The notes below the pieces were generated by a model. That model was not told the origin of the DNA and searched no databases. It saw nothing but the letters and a program-made list of their open reading frames with translations. A program made the position numbers and the translations under genes. From an uncultured Aquimarina sp. (GTDB lineage: Bacteria; Bacteroidota; Bacteroidia; Flavobacteriales; Flavobacteriaceae), in contig NZ_CANLYD010000013.1 in NCBI RefSeq assembly GCF_947495315.1, positions 124,001-188,000 of the forward strand: DNA of 64,000 nt, written 5' to 3'. Position 1 is the stretch's first letter; every line of letters begins with the position of its first letter. This document shows positions 8,816 to 17,654 of this stretch, one piece after another.

Positions 8816-9859
8816 CTAACGTTTTACCCCTTGTTTATTAATCCAATTTACATACTGTTTCTTATTCCTTGCATGCTGAGTCAAGGTTTTAGCAAATTTG
8901 TGATACCCAAAATTTTCTACATTAGCTACAAAGAAGTAATAGTCATGCTTTTCATGGTTTAAAACAGCATCAATAGAAGAAATATCAGGCATAGTAATAG
9001 GCCCTGGTGGTAAGGTTTTATATTTATAAGTGTTATAGGGACTATCTAGCTCAAGATCTTTATAAAGCACCCTTTTTATAACGATATCCCAATCATTTTT
9101 ATGTTTTTTGAGCGCATAGATAACCGTAGGATCCGCATCCAACTTCCATCCGTTTTTATAGCGATTCATATATACACCTGCTACTCTTGGGCGCTCATCC
9201 ACCTTAGCAGTTTCTTTTTGAACAATCGAAGCAACCGTGGTCACCTCATTAAAAGTTAAACCAATATTCTTCGCCTTTTCCTTTCTTTTGTCATTCCAAA
9301 AACGTGTATATTCCTTTAGCATACGATCTCTAAACTGTTCTGCTGATGTGTTCCAAAAAAACTCATATTTATTTGGAATATACATTGCTAAAGCATTATC
9401 AATCGTAAAACCTTTCTCTTTAATAAAAGTCTCATTCTTAAATGCATTAATCAATGATATACTATCCGCTTCTATTTGTTGCGCAACCCTACCAGCCAGA
9501 TTTTCTAACCTTTCTTGATTATTAAAACTTAACTGAATCGGTGTGTTTTTACTTCTTAAAAGATCAACAAGCTCGTTATTATTTAAACCTTTTTTTACAA
9601 TATACCTTCCAGCCTTCACTTTATTAGTATATCCTTTTTTATTCGCTATTTTATCAAAACTTGAGGTGTTTTTCAATAAAGGATATATAATTTCTCTCAA
9701 TTCAGGATAAGTGGTTCCTGAAGGGATATACACCGTAGTTGTTTCTGCTTCGAAATTTGTATTAGGAGAAAAAACTGCTTGATACACATAATACGCAAAC
9801 AATCCTCCTACAATTAAACCTATTACGGCTATTAACAATAATAATTTCTTAATGTACAT
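8816..9859 (-). CDS. mltG: Endolytic murein transglycosylase MltG
   Basis: MltG cleaves nascent glycan strands in the inner membrane and sets their length. The preferred start is 9859 (MYIKKLLLL), which overlaps the upstream GNAT stop by 11 nt; a longer ORF from 9898 is possible. The 347-residue protein has one N-terminal transmembrane helix, a LysM-like region, and the YceG domain with VASIVQKETAKVDERP (catalytic Glu in the QKE segment), AGVYMNRYKNGWKLDADPTV (in parts) and LPPGPI near the end. All expected motifs are present. It is the last gene of the dapF-GNAT-mltG operon. Confidence 0.9.
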   Translation of the reverse strand: MYIKKLLLLIAVIGLIVGGLFAYYVYQAVFSPNTNFEAETTTVYIPSGTTYPELREIIYPLLKNTSSFDKIANKKGYTNKVKAGRYIVKKGLNNNELVDLLRSKNTPIQLSFNNQERLENLAGRVAQQIEADSISLINAFKNETFIKEKGFTIDNALAMYIPNKYEFFWNTSAEQFRDRMLKEYTRFWNDKRKEKAKNIGLTFNEVTTVASIVQKETAKVDERPRVAGVYMNRYKNGWKLDADPTVIYALKKHKNDWDIVIKRVLYKDLELDSPYNTYKYKTLPPGPITMPDISSIDAVLNHEKHDYYFFVANVENFGYHKFAKTLTQHARNKKQYVNWINKQGVKR

Positions 9860-10376
9860 ATATGAGTTGATATAAAAGTTCATCCTTGTATACACCATCT
9901 ACAAGGTTCCATTCATTTTTTGTTCCAATTTTTTTAAACCCTTCCTTCTCAAACAATTTAATACTAGCTAAATTATCCTCTGCAATATTTGCATATAATT
10001 GATGTAAGCGAAGATGTGTTTTGCCATAATTTTTAATAAGAGTCAAGGCTTCTTTTCCATAACCTTTACCTCGATGTACTTGTTCTGCGATAAGAATACC
10101 CACACCTGCTCTATTGTGAGTTGGATTAAAATCAAATAAATCAATAAGCCCTAGCGTAGCTTCATCATAAGAACATATCACAAGTCGTAACTGTTTAGCT
10201 TCATAAATATCTTGATGCGCATTCTCTAAATATTGCTTTATCAAAAACCTCGAATACGGTGTCTGTGTAGTACTCATCTCCCATATCCGTTCATCATTTT
10301 CAATCAGATAAACAAAATCAAGGTCTTCTGGCTCTAATGCCCTTAAATAAATATGCTCACCCTTAAGTGTTAACAT
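9849..10376 (-). CDS. RimJ/RimL-type GNAT N-acetyltransferase
   Basis: This 175-residue acetyltransferase begins LTLKGEHIYLRALEPEDL, the usual start of the RimJ/RimL/SpeG-like branch, and has the acetyl-CoA loop VHRGKGYGKEAL followed by a C-terminal NLASIKLFEKEGF motif. Candidates for the substrate are ribosomal protein N-termini or polyamines; the sequence does not decide. It overlaps dapF by 7 nt upstream and mltG by 11 nt downstream, so translation is coupled. Confidence 0.85.
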   Translation of the reverse strand: MLTLKGEHIYLRALEPEDLDFVYLIENDERIWEMSTTQTPYSRFLIKQYLENAHQDIYEAKQLRLVICSYDEATLGLIDLFDFNPTHNRAGVGILIAEQVHRGKGYGKEALTLIKNYGKTHLRLHQLYANIAEDNLASIKLFEKEGFKKIGTKNEWNLVDGVYKDELLYQLIYVH

Positions 10377-11155
10377 GTAATCTCTCCTTTAAAAACTTGT
10401 TCTGCCGGGCCTATAAGAAATATATCTTCATATCCATTAGCAGCCTCTCTAAAAGTAACTTTTAGCTTACCTCCAGGAGTTTTAATATTCACCTCTTCTT
10501 TATCAGTCATTTTTGTTGTATACATAGACAATGCTACGGCAGTAACTCCGGTACCACAAGATAAAGTTTCATCTTCTACTCCTCTTTCGTATGTCCTAAC
10601 TGCAAACAAATCTTCTCCTGCTTTCTCTACAAAATTCACATTACTTCCTGTTTCGAAATAAGGTGCTCCATTTCTAATTTCACGACCAACATTTGTAACA
10701 TCATAGTGAATCAAATCATCAACCATAGTAACATGATGAGGAGAACCAGTATCCAAGAACAGATGTGAATCGTATTGCTCTATCTTAGAAACATTCTGCA
10801 TTTGTAAATAAACCAATCCATCTTTAATTTCTGCTTTGTGTTTCCCATCTATTGCAGTAAATGTAGCCTTATCTTCTATAACTCCAAGAAATGCTGCAAA
10901 TGCCACAAGACATCTTCCGCCATTACCACACATAGAGCTCTCATTACCATCTGCATTAAAATACACCATTGTAAAATCGTCTTCATCATTCTCAGGAAGC
11001 TCTAACAACATTAATCCATCTGCTCCTATTCCAAATTTTCTGTCACAAAGTCTCGAAAAAATTTTGGTATTATTTTTGGTCAAAATTGACTGTCTATTAT
11101 CGATGATTATAAAATCATTACCTGTTCCTTGGTATTTATAAAAAGTAAGATTCAT
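10370..11155 (-). CDS. dapF: Diaminopimelate epimerase DapF
   Basis: DapF converts LL- to meso-diaminopimelate for lysine and peptidoglycan synthesis. The 261-residue protein carries both active-site cysteines, in SSMCGNGGRC and LSCGTGVTAVAL, plus the N-terminal YQGTGNDFIIID motif. Length fits the family. It leads an operon with a GNAT enzyme and mltG, a sensible link to cell-wall growth, and is divergent from the HtrA gene. Confidence 0.95.
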   Translation of the reverse strand: MNLTFYKYQGTGNDFIIIDNRQSILTKNNTKIFSRLCDRKFGIGADGLMLLELPENDEDDFTMVYFNADGNESSMCGNGGRCLVAFAAFLGVIEDKATFTAIDGKHKAEIKDGLVYLQMQNVSKIEQYDSHLFLDTGSPHHVTMVDDLIHYDVTNVGREIRNGAPYFETGSNVNFVEKAGEDLFAVRTYERGVEDETLSCGTGVTAVALSMYTTKMTDKEEVNIKTPGGKLKVTFREAANGYEDIFLIGPAEQVFKGEITC

Positions 11156-11178
11156 TCTTTTTGTTCAATTATAAAGGA

Positions 11179-11186
11179 CAAAGGTA
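11179..11186 (-). promoter_or_regulatory. Promoter -7 element for dapF operon
   Basis: The minus strand reads TACCTTTG here, matching TAnnTTTG, 24 bp before the dapF ATG. No clear -33 TTG is seen at the expected distance, so the assignment rests on the -7 element and position. Confidence 0.45.
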
Positions 11187-11321
11187 CAAAGAAAGTAACC
11201 ATATTATTGTTGTTAATAGAGCGTTAAATGTCAGAAAAAAATATACTATAGTTGTAATTTTAATAGTTATTAAGAGTCTATATTATAGTACTAGTCAAAT
11301 TAAACGAAAAAAGAAAAGAAG

Positions 11322-12740
11322 ATGAAAAGATTTTTGAACTTATTGGTTGTCGCTATTTTAGCAGGTGTAATTACATTAGGAGCTTACAAGGCTTTTTTAG
11401 AACCTGAAGCTGTTGTTTTTACAGAAAACAAAACTACACCAAACACATCATTAATTCCGGCAACATATACCACTACCAATTTAAATACTGCAAATACAAA
11501 TGCTGATTTCACAATAGCTGCAGAAAAAACTGTAAATGCGGTAGTCCACGTAAAACAATATGGAATTACTAAAAGTCCAAGAAATCTTATGGAGTATTTT
11601 AGAAATGGTGGAACTACAGAAAGAAGAATTCAAGGAGCCGGTTCTGGCGTAATTATCACAGAAGATGGATATATCGTAACTAATAATCATGTAATAGATG
11701 GCGCGACTGATCTGGAGGTAACCTTAAACAATAATAAATCTTACAAAGCAGAAGTAATAGGTACTGCTCCACAATCGGATATTGCTTTAATTAAAATTGA
11801 TACTAACGAAAAATTAACCTATATCCCTTTTGGTGATTCTAATAACGCTAAAATAGGAGAATGGGTGTTAGCGGTGGGTAATCCTTTTAATTTAACCTCT
11901 ACGGTAACAGCGGGTATTATTAGTGCAAAATCCAGAGACCTTAATGAATATGATGGAAATTTTCAGTCTTTTATCCAAACAGATGCAGCCATAAATCCTG
12001 GAAATAGTGGTGGTGCTTTGGTTAATATTAAAGGTGAATTAATAGGAATTAACACAGCGATTACTTCACAAACCGGTAGTTATGTTGGCTATGCTTTTGC
12101 AGTACCATCCAATAACACTCGTAAAATTGTAGAAGATATTTTAGAGTTCGGAGATGTACAAAAAGGAATACTTGGAATAAATGGAGGTAATCTAACTTCG
12201 GAAATTAAAGCAAAATTTAATCTAAAAGAAACACAAGGTGTAGTTATCACGAATGTAGGAGAAGATAGTGGTGCTAAAAAAGCTGGACTTAAGGTTGGAG
12301 ATATTATTAAAGAAATAGATGGTATAAGAATCAAAAAGTTCTCTGATCTAACTGGCTATGTAAACACCAAAAATCCTAATGATGTAATTAATGTAAAAAT
12401 TAAGCGTAACGACGGCGAACTAAATTTACCTGTTACTTTATCCAAATATGTAATCCAAAGATATAATATTGAAGATGTTGGCGTAGAAGTAGCTAATCCA
12501 AACCCAGAATATCTAAAGAAATTCAATCTGGATCACGGTGTTATAATTAGTAAAGCTTTAAGCCAAAAAATGCAACGCTACAATCTAGAAGGATTAATCA
12601 TAAGTGAAATTGATGGCAAAAAAGTTAAAAATGTTTTACAAGTAAAACAGATTATAGAAAATAAATATCCTGAAGAAGATATCACTATTAGCTTAATAGA
12701 CCGAGATGGAGAAAAACGTGAATTTGTTTTCCAGAATTAA
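11322..12740 (+). CDS. HtrA/DegP-like periplasmic serine protease
   Basis: This 472-residue protease has an N-terminal membrane anchor/signal (about residues 3-22), a trypsin-like domain with His in VTNNHVIDGA, Asp in SDIALIKID and Ser in NPGNSGGAL (about residue 228), and two PDZ domains (about 285-370 and 385-470), the second more divergent. It degrades or refolds damaged periplasmic proteins; the membrane-anchored form resembles DegS/Do proteases. It stands alone between dapF (divergent) and gapdh, and ends at a strong terminator. Confidence 0.93.
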   Translation: MKRFLNLLVVAILAGVITLGAYKAFLEPEAVVFTENKTTPNTSLIPATYTTTNLNTANTNADFTIAAEKTVNAVVHVKQYGITKSPRNLMEYFRNGGTTERRIQGAGSGVIITEDGYIVTNNHVIDGATDLEVTLNNNKSYKAEVIGTAPQSDIALIKIDTNEKLTYIPFGDSNNAKIGEWVLAVGNPFNLTSTVTAGIISAKSRDLNEYDGNFQSFIQTDAAINPGNSGGALVNIKGELIGINTAITSQTGSYVGYAFAVPSNNTRKIVEDILEFGDVQKGILGINGGNLTSEIKAKFNLKETQGVVITNVGEDSGAKKAGLKVGDIIKEIDGIRIKKFSDLTGYVNTKNPNDVINVKIKRNDGELNLPVTLSKYVIQRYNIEDVGVEVANPNPEYLKKFNLDHGVIISKALSQKMQRYNLEGLIISEIDGKKVKNVLQVKQIIENKYPEEDITISLIDRDGEKREFVFQN

Positions 12741-12764
12741 GTAGAATACCATATAGAATCAACG

Positions 12765-12799
12765 ATCCCATTACCCACAAAAAGTAATGGGATTTTTTT
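12765..12799 (+). terminator. Intrinsic terminator after the HtrA gene
   Basis: A perfect 10-bp stem (ATCCCATTAC at 12765-12774, GTAATGGGAT at 12784-12793) with a 9-nt loop is followed by a run of T. It ends the protease transcript. Confidence 0.85.
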
Positions 12800-12833
12800 A
12801 TTCAAAAAGCTTTACGAAAACGTTTGAAATTCA

Positions 12834-12841
12834 TAATTTTG
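12834..12841 (+). promoter_or_regulatory. Promoter -7 element for gapdh
   Basis: TAATTTTG matches TAnnTTTG and lies 34 bp before the ATG at 12876. The -33 element is not clear. Confidence 0.4.
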
Positions 12842-12875
12842 CGCGAAATTTCAAGATTGTAAAACACAACACATT

Positions 12876-14324
12876 ATGAGTTCTAACGAAGTTTATGAGA
12901 AAGAACTTGCCTTTCAGGCAGACAGACGCCGCGCAACAGTGGCTTTCATTAAAACTGTAAGCGATTTATGGTACGACAATTCCATCGAATTAGTACTATT
13001 CCGCAATCAGTTAATTGATAAAAATGTAAGTGAAATTCTTAATTTACACGAATACGCCGGTGAGTTTGTTCAAAAACCAATTTCGATTTTTGACTCTGTA
13101 GAAATTGCCCAAGCTATTAAATTAATGGATTTACCTCCTGCCAAATTAGATATTGGCAAGCTTACTTACGAGTATCATCTTGCTGGAAATGAATTTGATT
13201 CGGCAACTAGTTTTGTGATGAACAAACTAAAGGATGCTAAGAAGTTTAAAAATATTTCTCCTAAAGATGTAGTTCTTTATGGTTTTGGGCGTATTGGACG
13301 TTTAGTAGCACGAGAACTTATGACTATTACCGGAAAAGGAAGTCAATTAAGATTAAGAGCCATTGTAACCAGAGGATCTATCACAGAAGAAATTTTGGAA
13401 AAAAGAGCTTCGTTACTAAGAAATGACTCTGTTCATGGGGAATTTGCTGGTTTAGTAGAAACTGATATTGCAAACAGTTCTTTGATCATAAACGGAACTA
13501 CAGTAAAAATTATAAGCGCCAATAATCCTGAAGATATAGATTACACTTCTTTCGGAATTGATAATGCATTATTAATAGATAATACTGGAGCTTTTAGAGA
13601 CAAAGAAGCTTTAAGCCGACATTTAATCGCTAAAGGAATTGATAAAGTTTTACTTACTGCACCAGGAAAAGGAATTCCTAACATTGTACATGGAGTAAAT
13701 CATAAAGAACATGATCCGGATAAAGTAAATATCTTTTCTGCTGCATCTTGTACTACCAATGCAATTACTCCAATTCTACAAGCAGTAGATGAAAGCTTCG
13801 GAGTCATAAATGGCCACCTAGAAACCATACACGCATATACCAATGACCAGAATTTAGTTGACAATATGCATAGCAAATACCGAAGAGGTCGTGCCGCCGC
13901 TTTAAATATGGTAATCACTGAAACGGGAGCAGGAAAAGCAGTTTCAAAAGCATTACCAAGTTTCGAAGGAAAATTGACTTCTAATGCCATTAGAGTACCT
14001 GTACCTAATGGATCTCTAGCAATTCTTAATCTTAATTTAGATAAAAAAGCTTCTAAAGAAAGTATGAATGCTATTATCAAGAAATATGCTTTAGAAGGGA
14101 ATCTGGTAGAACAAATCAGGTATTCTATAGATAATGAATTAGTTTCAAGTGATATTGTAGGTTCATCTGCACCATCCATATATGATAGTAATGCAACCAT
14201 TGTAGATGCTAAGGGTAATAATGCAATCCTATATGTATGGTATGATAATGAATATGGATATAGTCATCAGGTAATTAGATTATCAAAATATATTGCCAAA
14301 GTAAGACGTTATACGTATTACTAG
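12876..14324 (+). CDS. gap: Glyceraldehyde-3-phosphate dehydrogenase, long form
   Basis: The enzyme oxidises glyceraldehyde-3-phosphate to 1,3-bisphosphoglycerate (or the reverse). At 482 residues it is longer than the usual 330-340 because of an N-terminal extension of about 130 residues, a form seen widely in Bacteroidota. The Rossmann motif YGFGRIGRLVAREL begins near residue 133, and the catalytic cysteine is in AASCTTNAITPI (about residue 292). The C-terminal WYDNEYGYSHQ motif is intact. It is monocistronic, between two terminators. Which of the glycolytic or gluconeogenic roles it serves cannot be told here. Confidence 0.92.
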   Translation: MSSNEVYEKELAFQADRRRATVAFIKTVSDLWYDNSIELVLFRNQLIDKNVSEILNLHEYAGEFVQKPISIFDSVEIAQAIKLMDLPPAKLDIGKLTYEYHLAGNEFDSATSFVMNKLKDAKKFKNISPKDVVLYGFGRIGRLVARELMTITGKGSQLRLRAIVTRGSITEEILEKRASLLRNDSVHGEFAGLVETDIANSSLIINGTTVKIISANNPEDIDYTSFGIDNALLIDNTGAFRDKEALSRHLIAKGIDKVLLTAPGKGIPNIVHGVNHKEHDPDKVNIFSAASCTTNAITPILQAVDESFGVINGHLETIHAYTNDQNLVDNMHSKYRRGRAAALNMVITETGAGKAVSKALPSFEGKLTSNAIRVPVPNGSLAILNLNLDKKASKESMNAIIKKYALEGNLVEQIRYSIDNELVSSDIVGSSAPSIYDSNATIVDAKGNNAILYVWYDNEYGYSHQVIRLSKYIAKVRRYTYY

Positions 14325-14753
14325 AGAACATAATTATTTATAAAAAATTAAAGAGGCTGTCTGAAAAGGCAGTCTTTTTAATTTAAATACAGTAAACTCT
14401 TTAATCAATTTCCAATCTTAAATTTTCAGAAAACCGGGATATCACTCATTAAATTATTTCTCCCATAAATGATGTGTAATATTATTAATTAACCGTACTC
14501 TCATCTATGGCAAGCATATCAACATTTTCATTTAATTTAAAACTCCAAGAACATAACCGTAATATATACACATTAAATCTTTTAAATTATTCACAATATC
14601 GTATCTTTATTAGCGTTAAAATTAATTAAAGACTGACGCAAAAAAGAATAAAGCTTTTAGAATAATGAACAACTTCATTCAGCAAGTACCGTGAAGTTTA
14701 TTTCATCAAACCTAAGGTTTTAATCAACCATTAAAAACAATTAAAATTCACAC
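14325..14753. other. Intergenic region of 429 bp
   Basis: The first part holds the gapdh terminator (14350-14379). The rest is AT-rich with no ORF or RNA that I recognise and presumably contains the promoter of the downstream membrane-protein gene. Confidence 0.5.
14350..14379 (+). terminator. Intrinsic terminator after gapdh
   Basis: A 12-bp stem with some G-U pairs (AAAGAGGCTGTC at 14350-14361 with GGCAGTCTTTTT at 14368-14379) and a TGAAAA loop runs into T residues, 26 bp after the stop codon. Confidence 0.75.
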
Positions 14754-15371
14754 ATGAAATTATCAAAGTACCTATTAGTTTTAATAACTCTATTCCCCAT
14801 TTTTGAAACCATTCAGGCACAAGAAGAGAACCTAACGGCAGAACAAGCGTTGCAACAGGAAAATATTCAAACGCAATTTGATGTCGTAATCAAAAAATCA
14901 GGAAGATATCAAGAATACAAGGTAGTAAAACGTGTTTGGCTTGATAAGTTAAAAGGGAACACCATAGATTCTCTTAAAACATTAGAAGCTAAATTAAATA
15001 GCTCTAATCAAAAAATTACTGAACAACAAACCTCTATATCAAATCTGGAAACTTCTCTGGCAAAAACAAATGGAGATCTTTCTGCTGTTACCGAAGAAAA
15101 AGATAGTATGACTTTCCTTGGAATCTCATTTACTAAAGGTAGTTACAAAACGATGATGTGGACCATCGTTGGGGGGCTTTTAGCTCTATTAGCCTTTTTT
15201 GTTTTTAAATTTAAGAACAGTAACTCGGTTACCATTCAAGCTAAAAAAGCTTTAGCAGAGACAGAAGCAGAATTTGAAGATCACAGACGTAGAGCTTTAG
15301 AAAGAGAGCAAAAAGTAATGCGTAAGCTTCAGGATGAAATCAACAAACAACGTAAAACCGGAGCTAAGTAA
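14754..15371 (+). CDS. Secreted-N-terminus, single-pass membrane coiled-coil protein upstream of trmD
   Basis: I do not assign a function. The 205-residue product has a signal peptide (cut after IQAQ, about residue 22), a periplasmic part with a coiled coil at about residues 70-118 (LEAKLNSSNQKITEQQ...), one transmembrane helix at about 133-152 and a basic cytoplasmic C-terminal helix rich in Glu/Arg/Lys. Similar genes precede trmD in Flavobacteriia and are sometimes mislabelled as tRNA methyltransferases by proximity; nothing in the sequence supports that. It lies 62 nt before trmD. Confidence 0.7.
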   Translation: MKLSKYLLVLITLFPIFETIQAQEENLTAEQALQQENIQTQFDVVIKKSGRYQEYKVVKRVWLDKLKGNTIDSLKTLEAKLNSSNQKITEQQTSISNLETSLAKTNGDLSAVTEEKDSMTFLGISFTKGSYKTMMWTIVGGLLALLAFFVFKFKNSNSVTIQAKKALAETEAEFEDHRRRALEREQKVMRKLQDEINKQRKTGAK

Positions 15372-15433
15372 TATCAATTTTCTGGAATATTAATGTATTG
15401 TTTTTGCATCTTTGCAAATCTTAATCGAAAAAG

Positions 15434-16111
15434 ATGCGAATAGATATAATAACGGTAGTACCTGACATTTTAAAAAGCCCTTTTGAAGCCTCCATTATGA
15501 AGCGTTCTATAGAAAAAGGATTAGTAGAAGTGCATTTCCATAACCTTAGAGACTACACCACTGACAATTATAAACAAGTGGATGATTATCAATTTGGTGG
15601 TGGTGCCGGTATGGTAATGATGGTAGAACCAATCGATAAATGCATCTCTGGGTTAAAAGCCAAAAGGACGTATGATGAGATCATCTATATGACACCAGAT
15701 GGAGAAACCCTAAATCAAGGTATCGCTAATCAACTTTCATTAAAAGGTAATTTGATTATTTTATGTGGCCATTATAAAGGTGTAGATCAACGAGTTCGAG
15801 ATCACTTTATTACAAAAGAAATATCGGTTGGAGATTATGTTCTTTCTGGAGGAGAATTAGGCGCTCTGATTTTGTGTGATGCAATTATCAGGCTAATTCC
15901 AGGTGTTCTAGGCAACGAAACTTCCGCATTAACAGACTCGTTTCAGGACGACCTTTTAGCACCACCAATATACACAAGACCTGCTGATTATAAAGGATGG
16001 AAAGTTCCGGAAGTACTTACCTCTGGAAATTTTCCAAAAATTGAAGCTTGGCGAGAGGAACAAGCATATCAAAGAACCAAAGAGCGTAGACCTGATTTAT
16101 TGGATGATTAA
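15434..16111 (+). CDS. trmD: tRNA (guanine-N1)-methyltransferase TrmD
   Basis: TrmD methylates G37 of tRNAs and prevents frameshifting. The 225-residue protein is a complete SPOUT enzyme: RIDIITVVPDILKSPF at the start, YQFGGGAGMVMM, the trefoil-knot SAM loop LCGHYKGVDQRV and GDYVLSGGELGALILCDA (in parts), and LGNETSALTDSF. It precedes rplS, the normal trmD-rplS pairing, but the rplS gene here has its own promoter and leader. Confidence 0.96.
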   Translation: MRIDIITVVPDILKSPFEASIMKRSIEKGLVEVHFHNLRDYTTDNYKQVDDYQFGGGAGMVMMVEPIDKCISGLKAKRTYDEIIYMTPDGETLNQGIANQLSLKGNLIILCGHYKGVDQRVRDHFITKEISVGDYVLSGGELGALILCDAIIRLIPGVLGNETSALTDSFQDDLLAPPIYTRPADYKGWKVPEVLTSGNFPKIEAWREEQAYQRTKERRPDLLDD

Positions 16112-16232
16112 ACATTATCCTTTCTACTTATTTATATCTTGATAAGACTCAACCTAAAACCAATTATATTTAACTGAAATTCAATAATGTAACAAGCCTT
16201 TATTCCTTAAAAAGAATATTCATAAAAAATAC

Positions 16233-16262
16233 TTGCAAATCATTAAATAATACTTATTTTTG
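16233..16262 (+). promoter_or_regulatory. Promoter of rplS
   Basis: TTG at 16233-16235 and TATTTTTG at 16255-16262 are separated by 19 nt, the optimal layout of the Bacteroidota housekeeping promoter (TTG-N19-TAnnTTTG). The predicted transcript starts near 16268-16270, about 67 nt before the ATG. Confidence 0.7.
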
Positions 16263-16267
16263 CAGCC

Positions 16268-16336
16268 TGATTAAAACAACCTCTGGCGAGAATCGTGAAT
16301 GTTGCTTTAATAAAACATAAGTAAACTATCTCAAAA
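16268..16336 (+). ncRNA. Structured 5' leader of rplS (candidate L19 autoregulatory element)
   Basis: The predicted mRNA start is directly followed by a long-range stem: ATTAAAACAAC (16270-16280) pairs with GTTGCTTTAAT (16301-16311) with a single A-C mismatch. The enclosed 20 nt include CTC-tggc-GAG, a small inner hairpin. Ribosomal-protein leaders that bind the encoded protein are common, and an L19 leader class has been described for Flavobacteria; whether this matches it needs a covariance-model search. The proposed role is repression of rplS by free L19. Confidence 0.5.
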
Positions 16337-16687
16337 ATGGAAGATTTAGTAAAATTCGTACAAGACGAATTTGTTACAAGAAAAGATTTACCTGAATTCG
16401 CAGCAGGTGATACAATCACAGTATATTACGAAATTAAAGAAGGAAACAAAACACGTACACAGTTCTTTAGAGGAGTTGTAATCCAAAGAAGAGGTTCTAG
16501 TTCTAGTGAGACTTTTACAATTAGAAAAATGTCCGGAACTGTAGGTGTAGAGCGTATTTTTCCAGTAAATTTACCTGCACTTCAGAAAATTGAAGTTAAT
16601 AAAAGAGGTAAAGTTCGTAGAGCACGTATATTCTACTTTAGAGAACTTACTGGTAAGAAAGCACGTATCAGAGAAAAGAGAAACTAA
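16337..16687 (+). CDS. rplS: 50S ribosomal protein L19
   Basis: This 116-residue protein matches L19 across its length: an N-terminal FAAGDTITVYYEIKEGNKTR segment, FFRGVVIQRRGSS, TFTIRKMSGTVGVERIFPV and a C-terminal RRARIFYFRELTGKKARI stretch. L19 sits at the 30S-50S interface. It is transcribed from its own promoter 75 bp upstream and ends at a terminator 22 bp after the stop codon. Confidence 0.98.
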   Translation: MEDLVKFVQDEFVTRKDLPEFAAGDTITVYYEIKEGNKTRTQFFRGVVIQRRGSSSSETFTIRKMSGTVGVERIFPVNLPALQKIEVNKRGKVRRARIFYFRELTGKKARIREKRN

Positions 16688-16708
16688 TTCTCACTTCTTA
16701 TATCATAT

Positions 16709-16737
16709 AAAAGGTTGCCTAACGGCAGCCTTTTTTT
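16709..16737 (+). terminator. Intrinsic terminator after rplS
   Basis: The stem AAAAGGTTGCC (16709-16719) pairs with GGCAGCCTTTTT through a short TAAC loop, with one G-U pair, followed by T residues. Confidence 0.85.
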
Positions 16738-17066
16738 ATGAACAAAAGTTAACAACTATAGTTCATAACCGGTTGATAACTAAAGTTGTACGAAAAATTG
16801 ACCCATCTATTCATTTTCGTTATTTTTATACAAGAAATGATATAATAATATCGAGATGACACAAGGATTCCGGGTATATATTTTTTCTAAACACGTTCTT
16901 TGAACATTTACATAAACCATCTTAAGGTTAGGATAAATATAAAACGAAAGTTATTTTTTTGAGTACATCGTTGAAATAAATTTAAGGGTTCTCTTTAAAA
17001 TCGTTTCAGAATGAAATTCAAAAGAAAAAATTAAGTTTTGACACCTTTTTAATTTTAAGTGGCATT

Positions 17067-17144
17067 AGACTATTCGGATGAAAAAACGAAAAATTACATT
17101 CGTAATTTAGACACAAAAGTGTTCGCAATAGTCTCCCGAGTAGT
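17067..17144 (+). ncRNA. Candidate structured RNA with alternative stems
   Basis: AGACTATT (17067-17074) pairs perfectly with AATAGTCT (17127-17134), enclosing two hairpins: AAATTAC-attc-GTAATTT (17091-17108) and ACAC-aaaa-GTGT (17111-17122). The same 5' segment (ACTATTCGG, 17069-17077) can instead pair with CCGAGTAGT (17136-17144), so two conformations compete. The orphan terminator at 17280-17319 could end its transcript. The family is not recognised and no clear promoter was found, so this is an inference from folding only. Confidence 0.3.
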
Positions 17145-17279
17145 ATTTAGGTTAACATCGTATTTTCTTTTACAAATTTAAATCTACTCAAAAACAGAAA
17201 TAAAAATATTGGTATAAACTAACGAAAGTTATTATTTCATAGCGGGTAAAACAGCTAACAATCCTATTATTTCTGGACA

Positions 17280-17319
17280 AAAGCCATATCAAGGTATTCG
17301 TATTATGATATGGCTTTTT
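17280..17319 (+). terminator. Orphan intrinsic terminator
   Basis: A perfect 12-bp stem (AAAGCCATATCA at 17280-17291, TGATATGGCTTT at 17306-17317) ends in T residues. No coding gene precedes it on the plus strand for about 590 bp, which suggests a non-coding transcript upstream. Confidence 0.75.
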
Positions 17320-17452
17320 ATTTTTTACAACTATTCCTAAATCAGCCTCCTTTTTTTGCGACTACCGTTTTTTCTACCCTCTCTTTTTTAAAGATTTACA
17401 ATTCAATTCCTTTAACGCAAAACTAACAATATACAGGTTGCATTTGCTTCCC

Positions 17453-17460
17453 TATATTTG
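17453..17460 (+). promoter_or_regulatory. Promoter -7 element for icd
   Basis: TATATTTG matches TAnnTTTG exactly. It would give a 5' untranslated region of about 190 nt before the icd ATG at 17655. Confidence 0.5.
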
Positions 17461-17654
17461 TATCTTCGCGCTCGGAAAATCTTACAGCAAATAATATTAG
17501 ACAACACAAAGTGTTCCACTAGTATAAATAAGAAGAGGTAATATTATTTGTCCAAGAAAAGTTAAACGACTAATTATTTCCTTAACATATAGTATAATAC
17601 ATAAGATATTAAGCTTTTTTGCTCAAAAGAATATCTTATCAAAAATCAAAAAAT

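Larger units (their letters stand above)
16688..17654. other. Gene-free interval of about 970 bp before icd
   Basis: Apart from the rplS terminator at the start and the icd promoter near the end, there is no convincing ORF. The middle holds a candidate structured RNA (about 17067-17144) and an orphan terminator (17280-17319) with no gene in front of it. Two copies of AACGAAAGTTATT-like sequence occur near 16942 and 17221. Confidence 0.5.

Noticed and set aside
13700..14200. Long antisense ORF (166 codons) over gapdh
   Set aside because: It is the shadow of a strongly conserved enzyme gene and has no protein features of its own. The same applies to antisense ORFs over icd, vgrG and the RHS gene.
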